From Streptomyces camponoticapitis (GTDB taxonomy: Bacteria > Actinomycetota > Actinomycetes > Streptomycetales > Streptomycetaceae): 64,000 nucleotides of DNA. Of this stretch, positions 1-8,971 are shown piece after piece. Every line of letters starts with the position of its first letter. Position 1 is the first letter of the stretch. The notes beneath the pieces were generated by a model, which was not told the origin of the DNA, ran no database searches, and was given only the letters and a program-made list of their open reading frames with translations. Both the position numbers and the translations under genes were made by a program. Where the stretch lies: positions 62,001 through 126,000 of the forward strand of contig NZ_BMMV01000012.1 of assembly GCF_014646115.1 (NCBI RefSeq), written 5' to 3'.

Positions 1-518
1 TGTCCAATCCGAAGCGCGCGGTGATCAGCCTCGGTTCCAACCTCGGCAACAGGCTGGAGACCCTCCAGGGAGCCATCGACGCCCTGGAGGACACCCCCGG
101 ACTGCGGGTCAAGGCGGTGTCGCCGGTGTACGAGACGGCGCCCTGGGGCGTCGAACCGGGCACCCAGCCCACGTACTTCAACGCCGTCGTCGTGGTCAAG
201 ACCACACTGCCGCCCTCGTCCCTGCTGGAGCGGGCGCAGGCCGTGGAGGAGGCCTTCGACCGGGTGCGTGTGGAGCGCTGGGGGCCGCGCACGATCGACG
301 TCGACATCGTGGCGTACGCGGACGTCGTCTCGGACGACCCGGTGCTCACCCTGCCCCACCCGCGTGCCCACCAGCGGGCCTTCGTGCTCGTGCCCTGGCA
401 CGACGTGGAGCCGGAGGCACAGCTGACCGGCCGGGGTACGGTCTCCGAACTGCTCGCAGCCGTCGAACAGGCGGGCGTGGAGGCTCGGGCGGACCTGGAA
501 CTCCGCCTGCCCGACTAG
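1..518 (+). CDS. folK: 2-amino-4-hydroxy-6-hydroxymethyldihydropteridine diphosphokinase (HPPK), 5'-truncated by window edge
   Basis: FolK transfers pyrophosphate from ATP to 6-hydroxymethyl-7,8-dihydropterin in cytoplasmic folate synthesis. The reading frame is open to the first base of the window, and the codons before the GTG at 21 read S-N-P-K-R-A, which continues the family's N-terminal region, so the true start lies upstream of base 1. Visible landmarks are the early V-I-S-L-G-S-N-L-G segment and the HPPK signature RWGPRTIDVDIV, about 90 residues in, whose paired aspartates bind magnesium. The C-terminus is complete. In actinobacteria folK usually ends a folP-folB-folK run, here outside the window, and the DUF3180 gene follows on the same strand. 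FolE, an earlier step of the pathway, is close by on the other strand. Identity is secure; only the N-terminus is missing. Confidence 0.96.
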   Translation, partial: SNPKRAVISLGSNLGNRLETLQGAIDALEDTPGLRVKAVSPVYETAPWGVEPGTQPTYFNAVVVVKTTLPPSSLLERAQAVEEAFDRVRVERWGPRTIDVDIVAYADVVSDDPVLTLPHPRAHQRAFVLVPWHDVEPEAQLTGRGTVSELLAAVEQAGVEARADLELRLPD

Positions 519-655
519 TCGTTAAGCACTGCGAACCGGCAGGCCGGTCGCAGGACGGCCCCGGTGCGGGTCAGGTGCGCCGGCAGGCGTGTGCGAAGTA
601 CGTGTGTGGAGTACGTGTGTCGGTGACGAGCAAGGGTGAAGGGCGGGCTTTCGCG

Positions 656-1147
656 GTGAGGCAATTGCGGATCGGGGTTCTGGCGGGCCTCTTCGCCGTG
701 GCCGGGGTGCTCTCGTGGGGCGCCGCCCGCCTCTGGGACTCGCTCGGCACCCTGCCCAGCGTGCCTCTCGCCGCACCGATCGTGCTGGCGGTGATCGCCG
801 TCGTCCTCACGGCGACGGCCCTCTCGCTCCGCTCCCGGCTGCGTGCCCAGCGTGAGCGCCGGCCGGGCGCCAAGGGCGTGGATCCGCTGATGGCCGCGCG
901 AGCGGTCGTTTTCGGTCAGGCGAGCGCGCTCGTCGCGGCGCTGGTCGCCGGGATGTACGGCGGGACGGGCGTCTTCCTGCTCGACTCGCTGGAGATCCCC
1001 GCCCGGCGGGACCAGGCGTACTACGCGGGAGCCTCGGTGGTCGCCGGCATCGCGGTGATCGCCGCCGCGTTCTTCCTGGAGCGTGTCCTCAAGCTGCCGG
1101 ACGACGGGCACGACGACAACGACAACCACGGCGCCGCCCACGTCTGA
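656..1147 (+). CDS. DUF3180 integral membrane protein
   Basis: A protein of about 163 residues that matches the DUF3180 membrane family, which in actinobacteria sits directly after folK; its function is unknown. Four hydrophobic segments are visible: near the N-terminus (VLAGLFAVAGVLSW), around the APIVLAVIAVVLTATAL stretch, around VVFGQASALVAALVAGMYGG, and a last one ending AVIAAAFFLERVL. A basic cytoplasmic loop (LRSRLRAQRERRPGAKG) separates segments two and three, and the C-terminus is rich in D, N and H. The GTG at 656 was chosen because a GGGCGGG lies 8 bases upstream and the protein then starts just before the first membrane segment. A GTG at 623 with a weaker GGAG is the alternative. 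It converges on folE. Confidence 0.85.
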   Translation: MRQLRIGVLAGLFAVAGVLSWGAARLWDSLGTLPSVPLAAPIVLAVIAVVLTATALSLRSRLRAQRERRPGAKGVDPLMAARAVVFGQASALVAALVAGMYGGTGVFLLDSLEIPARRDQAYYAGASVVAGIAVIAAAFFLERVLKLPDDGHDDNDNHGAAHV

Positions 1148-1184
1148 CCTCGCCCGGACCGGGTCGGCCGGAGGAGGATCCGGT

Positions 1185-1790
1185 TCAGCGGGCCATGATC
1201 AGACTCATCGCCTCGTTGCGGGTCGCCGGATCGCGCAGCTGACCCCGTACCGCCGAGGTGATCGTCTTGGCACCGGGCTTGCGCACTCCGCGCATCGACA
1301 TGCACATGTGCTCGCACTCGACGACCACGATCACGCCGCGCGGCTCCAGGATCTTCATCAGCGAGTCCGCGATCTGCGTGGTCATCCGCTCCTGGACCTG
1401 CGGCCTGCGCGCGTAGACGTCCACGAGTCGCGCCAGCTTCGACAGTCCAGTGATCTTCCCGTCGGACGACGGGATGTAGCCGACGTGCGCCACACCGTGG
1501 AAGGGCACCAGATGGTGCTCGCAGGAACTCTGCACCTCGATGTCCTTCACCAGGACCATCTCGTCGTGGCCGATGTCGAACGTCGTGGTCAGGACGTCTT
1601 CCGGCCGCTGCCAGAGCCCCGCGAATATCTCCTTGTACGACCGGGCCACCCTGCCCGGCGTCTCGCGCAGGCCCTCGCGGTCCGGGTCCTCACCCACCGC
1701 GATCAGAAGCTCCCGTACGGCGTGCTCGGCCCGCTTCTCGTCGAACTCGCCGATCTCACCTTCGCCGTCGAGCCTCACGGGATTGGTCAT
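1185..1790 (-). CDS. folE: GTP cyclohydrolase I
   Basis: FolE converts GTP to 7,8-dihydroneopterin triphosphate, the first step of tetrahydrofolate synthesis, as a homodecamer in the cytoplasm. The 201-residue protein carries the family core SSCEHHLVPF with the zinc ligands Cys90 and His93, and the second Cys in the ECEHMCMSMRG segment (about Cys163). Its length is normal for the family. The ATG at 1790 is chosen over longer options because GGAGG lies about 12 bases upstream and the preceding codons are not family-like. The gene lies 110 bases downstream of ftsH on the same strand, the usual actinobacterial ftsH-folE order, so the two may be co-transcribed. It is convergent with the DUF3180 gene. 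Confidence 0.97.
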   Translation of the reverse strand: MTNPVRLDGEGEIGEFDEKRAEHAVRELLIAVGEDPDREGLRETPGRVARSYKEIFAGLWQRPEDVLTTTFDIGHDEMVLVKDIEVQSSCEHHLVPFHGVAHVGYIPSSDGKITGLSKLARLVDVYARRPQVQERMTTQIADSLMKILEPRGVIVVVECEHMCMSMRGVRKPGAKTITSAVRGQLRDPATRNEAMSLIMAR

Positions 1791-1900
1791 CTGGGCCTCG
1801 TTCCTCCGCCGTTCCATGCGCGGCAAAGAAATGCCGCGCCCCATCAGGCTAAGACCTGTGGGACGCGGCATCTATTCCGGGCCTGGTGAGAAGCGCGGGG

Positions 1901-3928
1901 TCAGCTCTCCGGGCGCTCCTCCGGAACAGCCTCGGGCGAGGAGTCGCCGCTCGTCACTCCGGGAATCGCGCCGTTGGAACCGGTCGCCCCGTTGGTGAGG
2001 GCCAGCTCCTTCGGCGAGAGCACCGGCGGGCGGGTCGAAGGCGTACGCCGCGAGGAGCCGGTCCACGCCGGACGGGCCGGGCGGCGAACGATCGTCGAGA
2101 AGATCTCGGCGATCTGCTCCTTGTTGAGCGTCTCCTTCTCCAGCAGCGCGAGGACCAGGTTGTCGAGAACGTCGCGGTTCTCGACGAGGATCTCCCAGGC
2201 CTCGTTGTGCGCGGTCTCGATCAGCTTCTTGACTTCTTCGTCGACCAGCGCGGCGACCTCTTCCGAGTAGTCGCGCTGGTGGCCCATCTCACGTCCGACG
2301 AAGGGCTCGGTGTTGTCACCGCCGAACTTGATCGCGCCGAGCCGCTCGGTCATGCCGTACTGCGTGACCATGGCCCGTGCCGTCGCCGACGCCTTCTCGA
2401 TGTCGTTGGCCGCGCCGGTGGTCGGGTCGTGGAAGACCAGCTCCTCCGCCGCGCGCCCGCCCATCATGTAGGCAAGCTGGTCCAGCATCTCGTTGCGCGT
2501 GGTCGAGTACTTGTCCTCGTCGGGCAGGACCATGGTGTAACCCAGGGCCCGGCCGCGGGACAAGATCGTGATCTTGTGCACCGGGTCGGAGTTCGGAGAC
2601 GCCGCCGCGACCAGGGCGTGGCCGCCCTCGTGATAGGCGGTGATCTTCTTTTCCTTCTCGGACATGATCCGGGTCCGCTTCTGCGGGCCCGCCACGACTC
2701 TGTCGATCGCCTCGTCCAGGGAGTGGTTGTCGACGAGCTTCTTGTCGCTGCGCGCCGTCAGGAGCGCCGCTTCGTTCAGCACGTTCGCCAGGTCGGCTCC
2801 GGTGAAGCCGGGCGTACGACGGGCGACAGCGCCCAGATCGACGTCCGGGGCGACCGGCTTGCCCTTCTGGTGGACCTTGAGGATCTCCAGACGGCCCTGC
2901 ATGTCCGGACGGTCGACAGCGATCTGGCGGTCGAAACGTCCCGGGCGCAGCAGCGCCGGGTCGAGGATGTCGGGCCGGTTCGTGGCGGCGATCAGAATGA
3001 CGCCGCCCTTCACGTCGAACCCGTCCATCTCGACGAGCAGCTGATTCAGCGTCTGCTCGCGCTCGTCGTGGCCACCGCCGAGGCCCGCACCGCGGTGCCG
3101 GCCGACGGCGTCGATCTCGTCGACGAAGACGATCGCCGGGGCGTTCGCCTTGGCCTGCTCGAAGAGGTCACGCACTCGGGAGGCACCGACACCGACGAAC
3201 ATCTCGACGAAGTCGGAACCGGAGATCGAGTAGAAGGGGACGCCGGCCTCACCGGCGACCGCGCGGGCGAGCAGCGTCTTACCCGTACCGGGCGGGCCGT
3301 AGAGCAGCACGCCCTTCGGGATCTTGGCGCCGACGGCCTGGAACTTCGCGGGCTCCTGGAGGAACTCCTTGATCTCGTGGAGCTCCTCGACCGCTTCGTC
3401 GGACCCCGCGACGTCGGCGAACGTCGTCTTGGGAGTGTCCTTCGTAATGAGTTTGGCCTTGGACTTCCCGAACTGCATGACTCGGGAGCCGCCGCCCTGC
3501 ATCTGATTCATCAGGAACAGGAAGACCACGACGATGAGGACGAAGGGCAGCAGGGAGAGCAGCACGGAAACGAACGGGCTCTGCTTGGAGGGCGAAACCG
3601 TGTAGCCCTGCTTGATGTCGCCGTTCTCGAACTTGCGCTGCAACTCTTGGGCCAGACCGGAGCCCTGGGAGCCGATGTAGCTCGCCTGGACCTTGTCACC
3701 GCCCTGGACCTTCTGGCCGTCCTTGAGGTCGATCTTGATGATCTGTTCGTCGCCTGTGGTCAGCTTGACCTGGTCGACCTGGTTCTTGTCGATCGCACGG
3801 ACGACCTCGCCGGTGTCCACCGTCTTGTAGCCGCCCGACGAGCCGACGACCTGCATCAACACGACCACGGCGAGGACGGCCAGCACGATCCACATGACAG
3901 GCCCACGGAAGTATCGCTTCACGTCCAT
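1901..3928 (-). CDS. ftsH: ATP-dependent zinc metalloprotease FtsH
   Basis: FtsH is the membrane-anchored AAA+ protease that degrades misassembled membrane proteins and some regulators. In its 675 residues: a first membrane segment at about 11-28, an extracytoplasmic domain, a second membrane segment at about 118-140, the AAA+ module with Walker A GPPGTGKT (211-218), Walker B VFVDEID (267-273) and a second region of homology near 316-336, then the protease domain with zinc motif HEGGH (433-437) and the third ligand Asp509. The usual FtsH motif is HEAGH; Ala to Gly at this position leaves both zinc histidines and the catalytic Glu intact. The last 65 residues or so are a low-complexity S/T/P/R-rich tail. 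Upstream hpt reads in the same direction with a gap of about 195 bases, so ftsH probably has its own promoter. Confidence 0.98.
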   Translation of the reverse strand: MDVKRYFRGPVMWIVLAVLAVVVLMQVVGSSGGYKTVDTGEVVRAIDKNQVDQVKLTTGDEQIIKIDLKDGQKVQGGDKVQASYIGSQGSGLAQELQRKFENGDIKQGYTVSPSKQSPFVSVLLSLLPFVLIVVVFLFLMNQMQGGGSRVMQFGKSKAKLITKDTPKTTFADVAGSDEAVEELHEIKEFLQEPAKFQAVGAKIPKGVLLYGPPGTGKTLLARAVAGEAGVPFYSISGSDFVEMFVGVGASRVRDLFEQAKANAPAIVFVDEIDAVGRHRGAGLGGGHDEREQTLNQLLVEMDGFDVKGGVILIAATNRPDILDPALLRPGRFDRQIAVDRPDMQGRLEILKVHQKGKPVAPDVDLGAVARRTPGFTGADLANVLNEAALLTARSDKKLVDNHSLDEAIDRVVAGPQKRTRIMSEKEKKITAYHEGGHALVAAASPNSDPVHKITILSRGRALGYTMVLPDEDKYSTTRNEMLDQLAYMMGGRAAEELVFHDPTTGAANDIEKASATARAMVTQYGMTERLGAIKFGGDNTEPFVGREMGHQRDYSEEVAALVDEEVKKLIETAHNEAWEILVENRDVLDNLVLALLEKETLNKEQIAEIFSTIVRRPARPAWTGSSRRTPSTRPPVLSPKELALTNGATGSNGAIPGVTSGDSSPEAVPEERPES

Positions 3929-4123
3929 CCATACGGAGCGAGAACGCCCCGTCCCTCCTGCCCGTAGGTAAATGCTGCTGTGAGAAAAGACTGTTCTTCG
4001 GACGGTACCCCAGCATTGTCACCCGCGACCGCACGGGACTGCCGGTAAACCGGTCTTCCCATGCTCCAACGGCGGGAAGCGTGCGGGGGTTCCCGGCCCG
4101 GCACCGCGGGCTCGGCGCCCGGC

Positions 4124-4684
4124 TCAGCCGCCGTAGACATGGGGGGCGAGTGTGCCGACGAATGGAAGATTGCGGTACTTCTCCGAGTAATCAAGGCCAT
4201 AGCCGACAACAAACTCATTCGGAATGTCGAAACCGATCCATTTCACATCGATCGCGACCTTTGCGGCATCCGGCTTACGGAGCAGCGTGCAGACTTCCAG
4301 CGAGGCCGGCTCGCGCGAGCCGAGGTTCGACAGCAGCCAGGAGAGCGTCAGGCCCGAGTCGATGATGTCCTCGACGATCACGACGTGCTTGCCCTTGATG
4401 TCGGTGTCCAGGTCCTTGAGGATTCTGACCACACCGGACGACTGGGTCCCGGCTCCGTAAGAGGACACGGCCATCCAGTCCATCGTCACGGGGGTCGACA
4501 GCGCACGCGCCAGATCCGCCATCACCATGACGGCGCCCTTGAGGACGCCGACGAGGAGAACGTCCTTGCCCGCGTACTCCGCGTCGATCTTGGCGGCCAG
4601 TTCGACGAGCTTCTCGTCGATTTCTTCCTTGGTGATGAGCACCGACTTGAGGTCGGCGCCCATGTCCTTGTGGTCCACCCGCAT
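4124..4684 (-). CDS. hpt: Hypoxanthine phosphoribosyltransferase
   Basis: Salvages hypoxanthine and/or guanine to IMP or GMP using PRPP. The 186-residue protein is a type I phosphoribosyltransferase: the PRPP-binding motif VIVEDIIDSGLT lies at about 102-113, the loop LLVGVLKGA at about 43-51 and the flexible-loop region SYGAGT at 75-80. These are the standard HPRT elements, and the length is typical. The ATG at 4684 is preferred because the resulting N-terminus MRVDHKDMG resembles Streptomyces homologues; ATG 4663 is possible, and neither has a strong ribosome binding site. The gene follows tilS on the same strand after 68 bases and precedes ftsH, reproducing the tilS-hpt-ftsH order common in bacteria. 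Confidence 0.96.
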   Translation of the reverse strand: MRVDHKDMGADLKSVLITKEEIDEKLVELAAKIDAEYAGKDVLLVGVLKGAVMVMADLARALSTPVTMDWMAVSSYGAGTQSSGVVRILKDLDTDIKGKHVVIVEDIIDSGLTLSWLLSNLGSREPASLEVCTLLRKPDAAKVAIDVKWIGFDIPNEFVVGYGLDYSEKYRNLPFVGTLAPHVYGG

Positions 4685-4752
4685 CACTTTCGTTGTCGGC
4701 CAGGAGGCCGGAACTCGCCGCCCGGGAGACACAGCCGTCGTGCTTCTGCGCT

Positions 4753-5829
4753 TCAGCCCTGCCGGATGACCAGTCTGCCACCCTGCCGTTGGGCCTCGAC
4801 GCGGCCCGGCAGGTTGATGGCTCCCTGGCCTCGCCAGCCCGTGATCAGCCGGTCGATCTCCTCGATGTGCCGGGCGAAGAGCGACCCCGCGGGCGCCCCG
4901 GCGACGACGGCGGCCCGGCGCAGGACACGGCGGCGGACGGCGGGCGGCAGCGCGTACAACTTGGCGCATTCCAGCTGTCCGGCGTCGTCCCGTACGGCCG
5001 ACTCGGCGTCGGCCGCCCAGGCGTCGAGGGCGTCGGCGTCGTCACGGGACAGCTGCGCCGTACGGGCCAGAGCCTCGACGACGCCCTTGCCGAGCGCCTT
5101 CTCCAGGGCGGGCAGGCCCTCGTGGCGCAGCCGCGAACGGGTGTACGCGGGGTCGGCGTTGTGCGGGTCGTCCCAGACCGGGATCGCCTGGACCAGACAG
5201 GCCTTGCGGGCGGTCTGCCGGTCGAGTTGGAGGAAGGGGCGGCGGTAGCGTCCGGTGGCGCCGGAGACGGGGGCCATCCCGGAGAGCGAGCGGGTGCCGG
5301 AGCCGCGGGCCAGACCGAGCAGGACGGTCTCGGCCTGGTCGTCGCGGGTGTGGCCGAGCAGTACGGCGGCTGCGCCGTGCCGCTCGGCGGCGGCGTCGAG
5401 GGCGGCGTAACGCGCGTCGCGGGCGGCGGCCTCGGGCCCCCCGTCGCGGCCGACGGTCACGGCCACGGACTCGACGGGGTCGAGGCGCATCGCGACGAGC
5501 CGGGTGACGACTTCGGCGGCACGGAGGTCGGAGCCGGGCTGGAGGCCGTGGTCGACGGTGACGGCGCCCGCGCGGACGGAGAGCTTGCGGGCCTCGAAGG
5601 CGAGGGCGGAGGCGAGAGCCATGGAGTCGGCGCCGCCGGAGCAGGCGACGAGCACCAGCGGCCGGCCGTCGGCCGGGGGCGGTGCGGCGGCATGGCCGGC
5701 GTCGGCCGCCGGGGTGGGCCGGGAGCGCTCGATGCCGGAGCTCGCGCGTTCGGAGTGTTCGGTGATGACGTCGTGGAGTACGCGGCGGACCGCCAGGCGT
5801 ATCGCCGCGACCGCAGGATGGGGACCCAT
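4753..5829 (-). CDS. tilS: tRNA(Ile)-lysidine synthase
   Basis: TilS attaches lysine to C34 of the tRNA-Ile with anticodon CAU, switching it to AUA decoding. The 358-residue protein has the ATP-pyrophosphatase PP-loop SGGADS at about 64-69, and the family segments VDHGLQPGS and LLGHTRDDQAET downstream, which contribute to tRNA and ATP handling. An Ala/Pro/Arg-rich insertion (about residues 28-56) separates the N-terminal helix from the PP-loop, as in other Streptomyces versions. The ATG at 5829 gives the family-like start MGPHPAVAAI; longer frames run into unconserved sequence. It is the first gene of the tilS-hpt pair. The 242 bases upstream (5830-6071) separate it from the end of the DUF2342 gene and must hold its promoter. 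Confidence 0.95.
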   Translation of the reverse strand: MGPHPAVAAIRLAVRRVLHDVITEHSERASSGIERSRPTPAADAGHAAAPPPADGRPLVLVACSGGADSMALASALAFEARKLSVRAGAVTVDHGLQPGSDLRAAEVVTRLVAMRLDPVESVAVTVGRDGGPEAAARDARYAALDAAAERHGAAAVLLGHTRDDQAETVLLGLARGSGTRSLSGMAPVSGATGRYRRPFLQLDRQTARKACLVQAIPVWDDPHNADPAYTRSRLRHEGLPALEKALGKGVVEALARTAQLSRDDADALDAWAADAESAVRDDAGQLECAKLYALPPAVRRRVLRRAAVVAGAPAGSLFARHIEEIDRLITGWRGQGAINLPGRVEAQRQGGRLVIRQG

Positions 5830-6071
5830 GTCCGGTGCCCTTCGTGATGTTTGGGGGGTGCCTCGGTCGGAGTAGGGACGGGGTTCAGTCACACAGAGTG
5901 CGTCGATGGTGACAGAACCGGGCCGTTCCCCGAGCATTGCACGCCTACCCACCGCCCACGGTCCCTCGGATGGGTGATGCTGGCCCATTCCGGTGGACAC
6001 CTGTGGACGTTGACATCCGGCACGGAGCTTCTCTCGCCCCTCCTAAAGAGGCTTACGACTCCTCCGAAGCC

Positions 6072-7202
6072 TCAGGACTCGGCCTTGCGGTGCACCCGTG
6101 CGATCCAGTCCGCGGGCTTGGCGATCTCGGCCTTCGTGGGAAGGGTGTTGGGGGACGTCCAGACGCGGTTGAAACCGTCCATGCCGACCTCCTCGACCAC
6201 AGCGCGTACGAAACGCTCCCCGTCCCGGTACTGCCGCAGCTTCGCGTCCAGCCCCAGCAGCTTGCGCAGCGCCTGGTCGAGCCGGCTGGCCCCCTTGGCC
6301 CTGCGCTGCTGGAACTTCTCGCGGATCTCGGCCACCGAGGGCACGACCTGCGGCCCGACGCCGTCCATCACATAGTCGGCATGGCCTTCGAGCAGGGACA
6401 TCACCGCGGTGAGACGGCCGAGGATCTCCTTCTGGCCCGGGGTCTGGACCAGCTCGACCAGGCTCCGGCCGTCCTCCTCGGACTCGCCCTCGGGACGGTT
6501 GCCGGTCAGCGACTGGGCCGCTTCACGCAGGCGTTCCACGACGGTGGAGGGGTCGACCTCGGTCTCCTCCAGGAATGACTGGATCTCACCCTCAAGGTGG
6601 TCACGGAGCCACGGCACGCCGGTGAACTGGGTGCGGTGGGTCTCCTCGTGCAGACAGACCCAGAGCCTGAAGTCGTGCGGGTCGACGTCCAGTTCGCGCT
6701 CGACGTGGACGATGTTCGGCGCGACCAGCAGCAGCCGGCCGCCTCCGCCGTCACTCGACGGGAGGTCCCGGCTGGGCGGGGCGAACGTCTCGTACTGGCC
6801 GAGGACGCGCGAGGACAGGAACGACAGCAGCATGCCCAGCTCGACGCCGGTCACCTTGCCGCCCACCGCGCCGAGGACGGCGCCGCCCGGCGTGGCCGAC
6901 CGGCGGTCCTGCATCTTGTCGAGGAGCGGTTTGAGCAGCTCACGGAAGCCCGCGACGTTCGCCTTGATCCAGCCCGCCCGGTCCACGACCAGGACCGGGG
7001 TGTCCGGTGGCTCGTGGCCTTCGGGGATCATCCGGGTGTAGCCGCGCACATGCTCCTCGGCCGCCTTGGCGTGCCGCCGCAACTCGGCGACGATCTCGCG
7101 GGCCTCGTCCCGGCTCACTTCCGGTCCCGGCCGCGCGAGGCGGGTCGCGGTTGCCACCGCGAGATTCCAGTCCACCATCTCGACCCCACCGATGCTCGTC
7201 AT
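6072..7202 (-). CDS. Zinc-dependent metalloprotease, DUF2342 family (zincin-like)
   Basis: A 376-residue actinobacterial protein of the zincin-like DUF2342 family, sometimes labelled coenzyme-F420 biosynthesis-associated; its true substrate is unknown. It has the metalloprotease motif HEETH at about 185-189 inside VCLHEETHRTQF, and a downstream EGHADYVMD segment (about 272-280) whose Glu is placed to be the third metal ligand. No signal peptide or clear membrane anchor is seen, so it is probably cytoplasmic. The ATG at 7202 is the longest plausible start and an internal ATG at 7178 is an alternative; neither has a convincing Shine-Dalgarno. It lies between dacB and tilS on the same strand, with gaps of 78 and 242 bases. 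The family call is solid; activity is inferred from the motif only. Confidence 0.88.
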   Translation of the reverse strand: MTSIGGVEMVDWNLAVATATRLARPGPEVSRDEAREIVAELRRHAKAAEEHVRGYTRMIPEGHEPPDTPVLVVDRAGWIKANVAGFRELLKPLLDKMQDRRSATPGGAVLGAVGGKVTGVELGMLLSFLSSRVLGQYETFAPPSRDLPSSDGGGGRLLLVAPNIVHVERELDVDPHDFRLWVCLHEETHRTQFTGVPWLRDHLEGEIQSFLEETEVDPSTVVERLREAAQSLTGNRPEGESEEDGRSLVELVQTPGQKEILGRLTAVMSLLEGHADYVMDGVGPQVVPSVAEIREKFQQRRAKGASRLDQALRKLLGLDAKLRQYRDGERFVRAVVEEVGMDGFNRVWTSPNTLPTKAEIAKPADWIARVHRKAES

Positions 7203-7280
7203 GCGTCAACCGTACGTGCTCGCGCCGGAAGGCGGTGATGTGTCGGACGCGAGGTTCTGGCCGCGCGCCGACACGGCCGG

Positions 7281-8783
7281 TCAGGAGGCCAGCTCCGCCG
7301 AGAGGTGGTCGAGGGCCCGTTGTGCCGTGTCGGGGGCTGGTGCCTCCTCCGCCAGGAAGGCGAAGGCGAGGAGGCGTCCGCCGGGGCCGACGACCGTGCC
7401 CGCGAGGGAGTTCACGCCGGTCAGCGTGCCGGTCTTGGCGCGGATCAGGCCGCTGCCGGTGATCGCGTCGCCGTCGGTGTACCGGCCCTGGAGCGTGCCG
7501 CTGAATCCGGCCACCGGGAGCCCGGTGAGGACCGGCCGCAACTCGGGCCGGCCGGGGTCGGCCGCACGGGCGAGCAGCGCGGTGAGCAGGCCGCTGGTGA
7601 TCCTGTCGTGGCGGTTGAGACCGCTGCCGTCGCGCAGGAGCGCGCCGCCGACGGGCAGCTTCAGCTTCTTGAGCTCGGCCTGGACGGCCTGTTGGGCGCC
7701 GGCGAAGCTCGCCGGTCTGCCCGTCTTGATCGCGACCTGCCGGACGAGTGACTCGCCGATGTCGTTGTCGCTGTTCGTCAGCATCCGCTCGACCAGCGCG
7801 GACACCGGACGCGAGCGCGTCACGGCGAGACGGTCGGCGTCCTTGGGGGCCTTGCCCAGGGCCGGGGGCTTCGTGGTCCTGACACCGCCCTCGCGCAGGA
7901 GTGCGGCGAACTCATCGGCGGCGTCGCCCGCCGGGTCCCCGCTGCGGGGCGCCGGTCCGCCGAACGAGTCACGGGCGGAGTCGTCCAGCCGGCCCTGGCC
8001 GGTCATCAGGGCGGTGACCGGCGCGATGTTGTCGTTGGGGCCGATCGGGTGTTCGCGGGGGCCGGAGTAGAGGGAGACGTCGAAGCGGACGGTGACCCGG
8101 TGCACGCCCCGGTCGCGGAGCGCCCGGGCGGTGTCGTGGGCGAGGGCACGCAGGCTCTTGCGGTCGAGGGTGGCGTCACCGCCGCCGACGAGGGTGATCT
8201 CGGTCGGGCTCTCGTCGGCCTTGTCCTCGGTCTTGTCGTCGGTCTTGTCGTCGTCGCTCTTGCCCTTGCCTGTGTTCTTGTCGTCGCGCTTGTCGTCGGC
8301 GGTGACCACGGTGGTCGCGATGCGGTGGTCGGGACCGAGGGCGGAGAGCGCCGCGACCGCCGTGGCGATCTTGATCGTGGAAGCCGGTGTCATCGGCCGG
8401 TCGGCGCGCTGCCCGAAGAGCTGTTCGCCCGTGGCGACGTCGACGACGGACGCCGCGGGCGCCGGTCCGAGATCGGGGGACCCGAGGAGCGGCCCGAGGG
8501 TCTCGCGCAGGTCGGCGGGGAGATTGGCGGGGGCGGAGAGCGACTCCACCGGCGCGCCGAGTTCGGCGAGCACGCCGGCCGCGCTGGGCGCGGGTGCGGG
8601 CACCCGCACACCTCCGCCCGGGTGATGTGCGCCACCTGTACGACTCTGGGCGGCTGCCCAGTCGCGCTCGGCCTTACGCTGACCGGAGTCCCAGGGGCCG
8701 GACATGGCCACCGCCCCGGCCGCCAGTACCAGGCCGAACACGGCGGAACCTGCCGTGAGCTGCCACACTTTCGGCTCAAGCAC
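7281..8783 (-). CDS. dacB: D-alanyl-D-alanine carboxypeptidase/endopeptidase, PBP4 (class C) type
   Basis: A penicillin-binding protein that trims or cuts peptidoglycan peptides outside the cell. The roughly 500-residue protein begins with an uncleaved anchor or signal segment (about 8-28), then has the three active-site motifs: SxxK as S-T-I-K (about 135-138), SxN as S-D-N (about 338-340) and KTG within RAKTGTLTG. A segment rich in D and K (about 165-190) is inserted between SxxK and the next conserved block; it is low complexity and looks like an added flexible, charged loop. The GTG at 8783 was chosen because AAGGGG lies about 10 bases upstream and the hydrophobic segment then starts near the N-terminus. 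It is divergent from ppa, with about 190 bases between. Confidence 0.93.
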   Translation of the reverse strand: MLEPKVWQLTAGSAVFGLVLAAGAVAMSGPWDSGQRKAERDWAAAQSRTGGAHHPGGGVRVPAPAPSAAGVLAELGAPVESLSAPANLPADLRETLGPLLGSPDLGPAPAASVVDVATGEQLFGQRADRPMTPASTIKIATAVAALSALGPDHRIATTVVTADDKRDDKNTGKGKSDDDKTDDKTEDKADESPTEITLVGGGDATLDRKSLRALAHDTARALRDRGVHRVTVRFDVSLYSGPREHPIGPNDNIAPVTALMTGQGRLDDSARDSFGGPAPRSGDPAGDAADEFAALLREGGVRTTKPPALGKAPKDADRLAVTRSRPVSALVERMLTNSDNDIGESLVRQVAIKTGRPASFAGAQQAVQAELKKLKLPVGGALLRDGSGLNRHDRITSGLLTALLARAADPGRPELRPVLTGLPVAGFSGTLQGRYTDGDAITGSGLIRAKTGTLTGVNSLAGTVVGPGGRLLAFAFLAEEAPAPDTAQRALDHLSAELAS

Positions 8784-8971
8784 GGTTGACCAGCCCCTTT
8801 CGCGATCACACAGCTGCGTGGGGGACACTTAATCACTGCGCGTTGCCATGAGCACGGTGCCCCGGCCAGCGATGGCCGAACCTGCTCGCCCCCGGGGTCG
8901 GCCCCGGTGACGTGCGGTATCACCGACAGCAGCAATCACCGACATCTGTGTTGATCATGGAGGAGCCACCC

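Noticed and set aside
1886..3967. Long open frame on the plus strand opposite ftsH (about 690 codons)
   Set aside because: It is the complement of the clear ftsH frame and consists of Arg/Val/Asp/His-rich sequence with no family motif; high G+C leaves antisense frames open.
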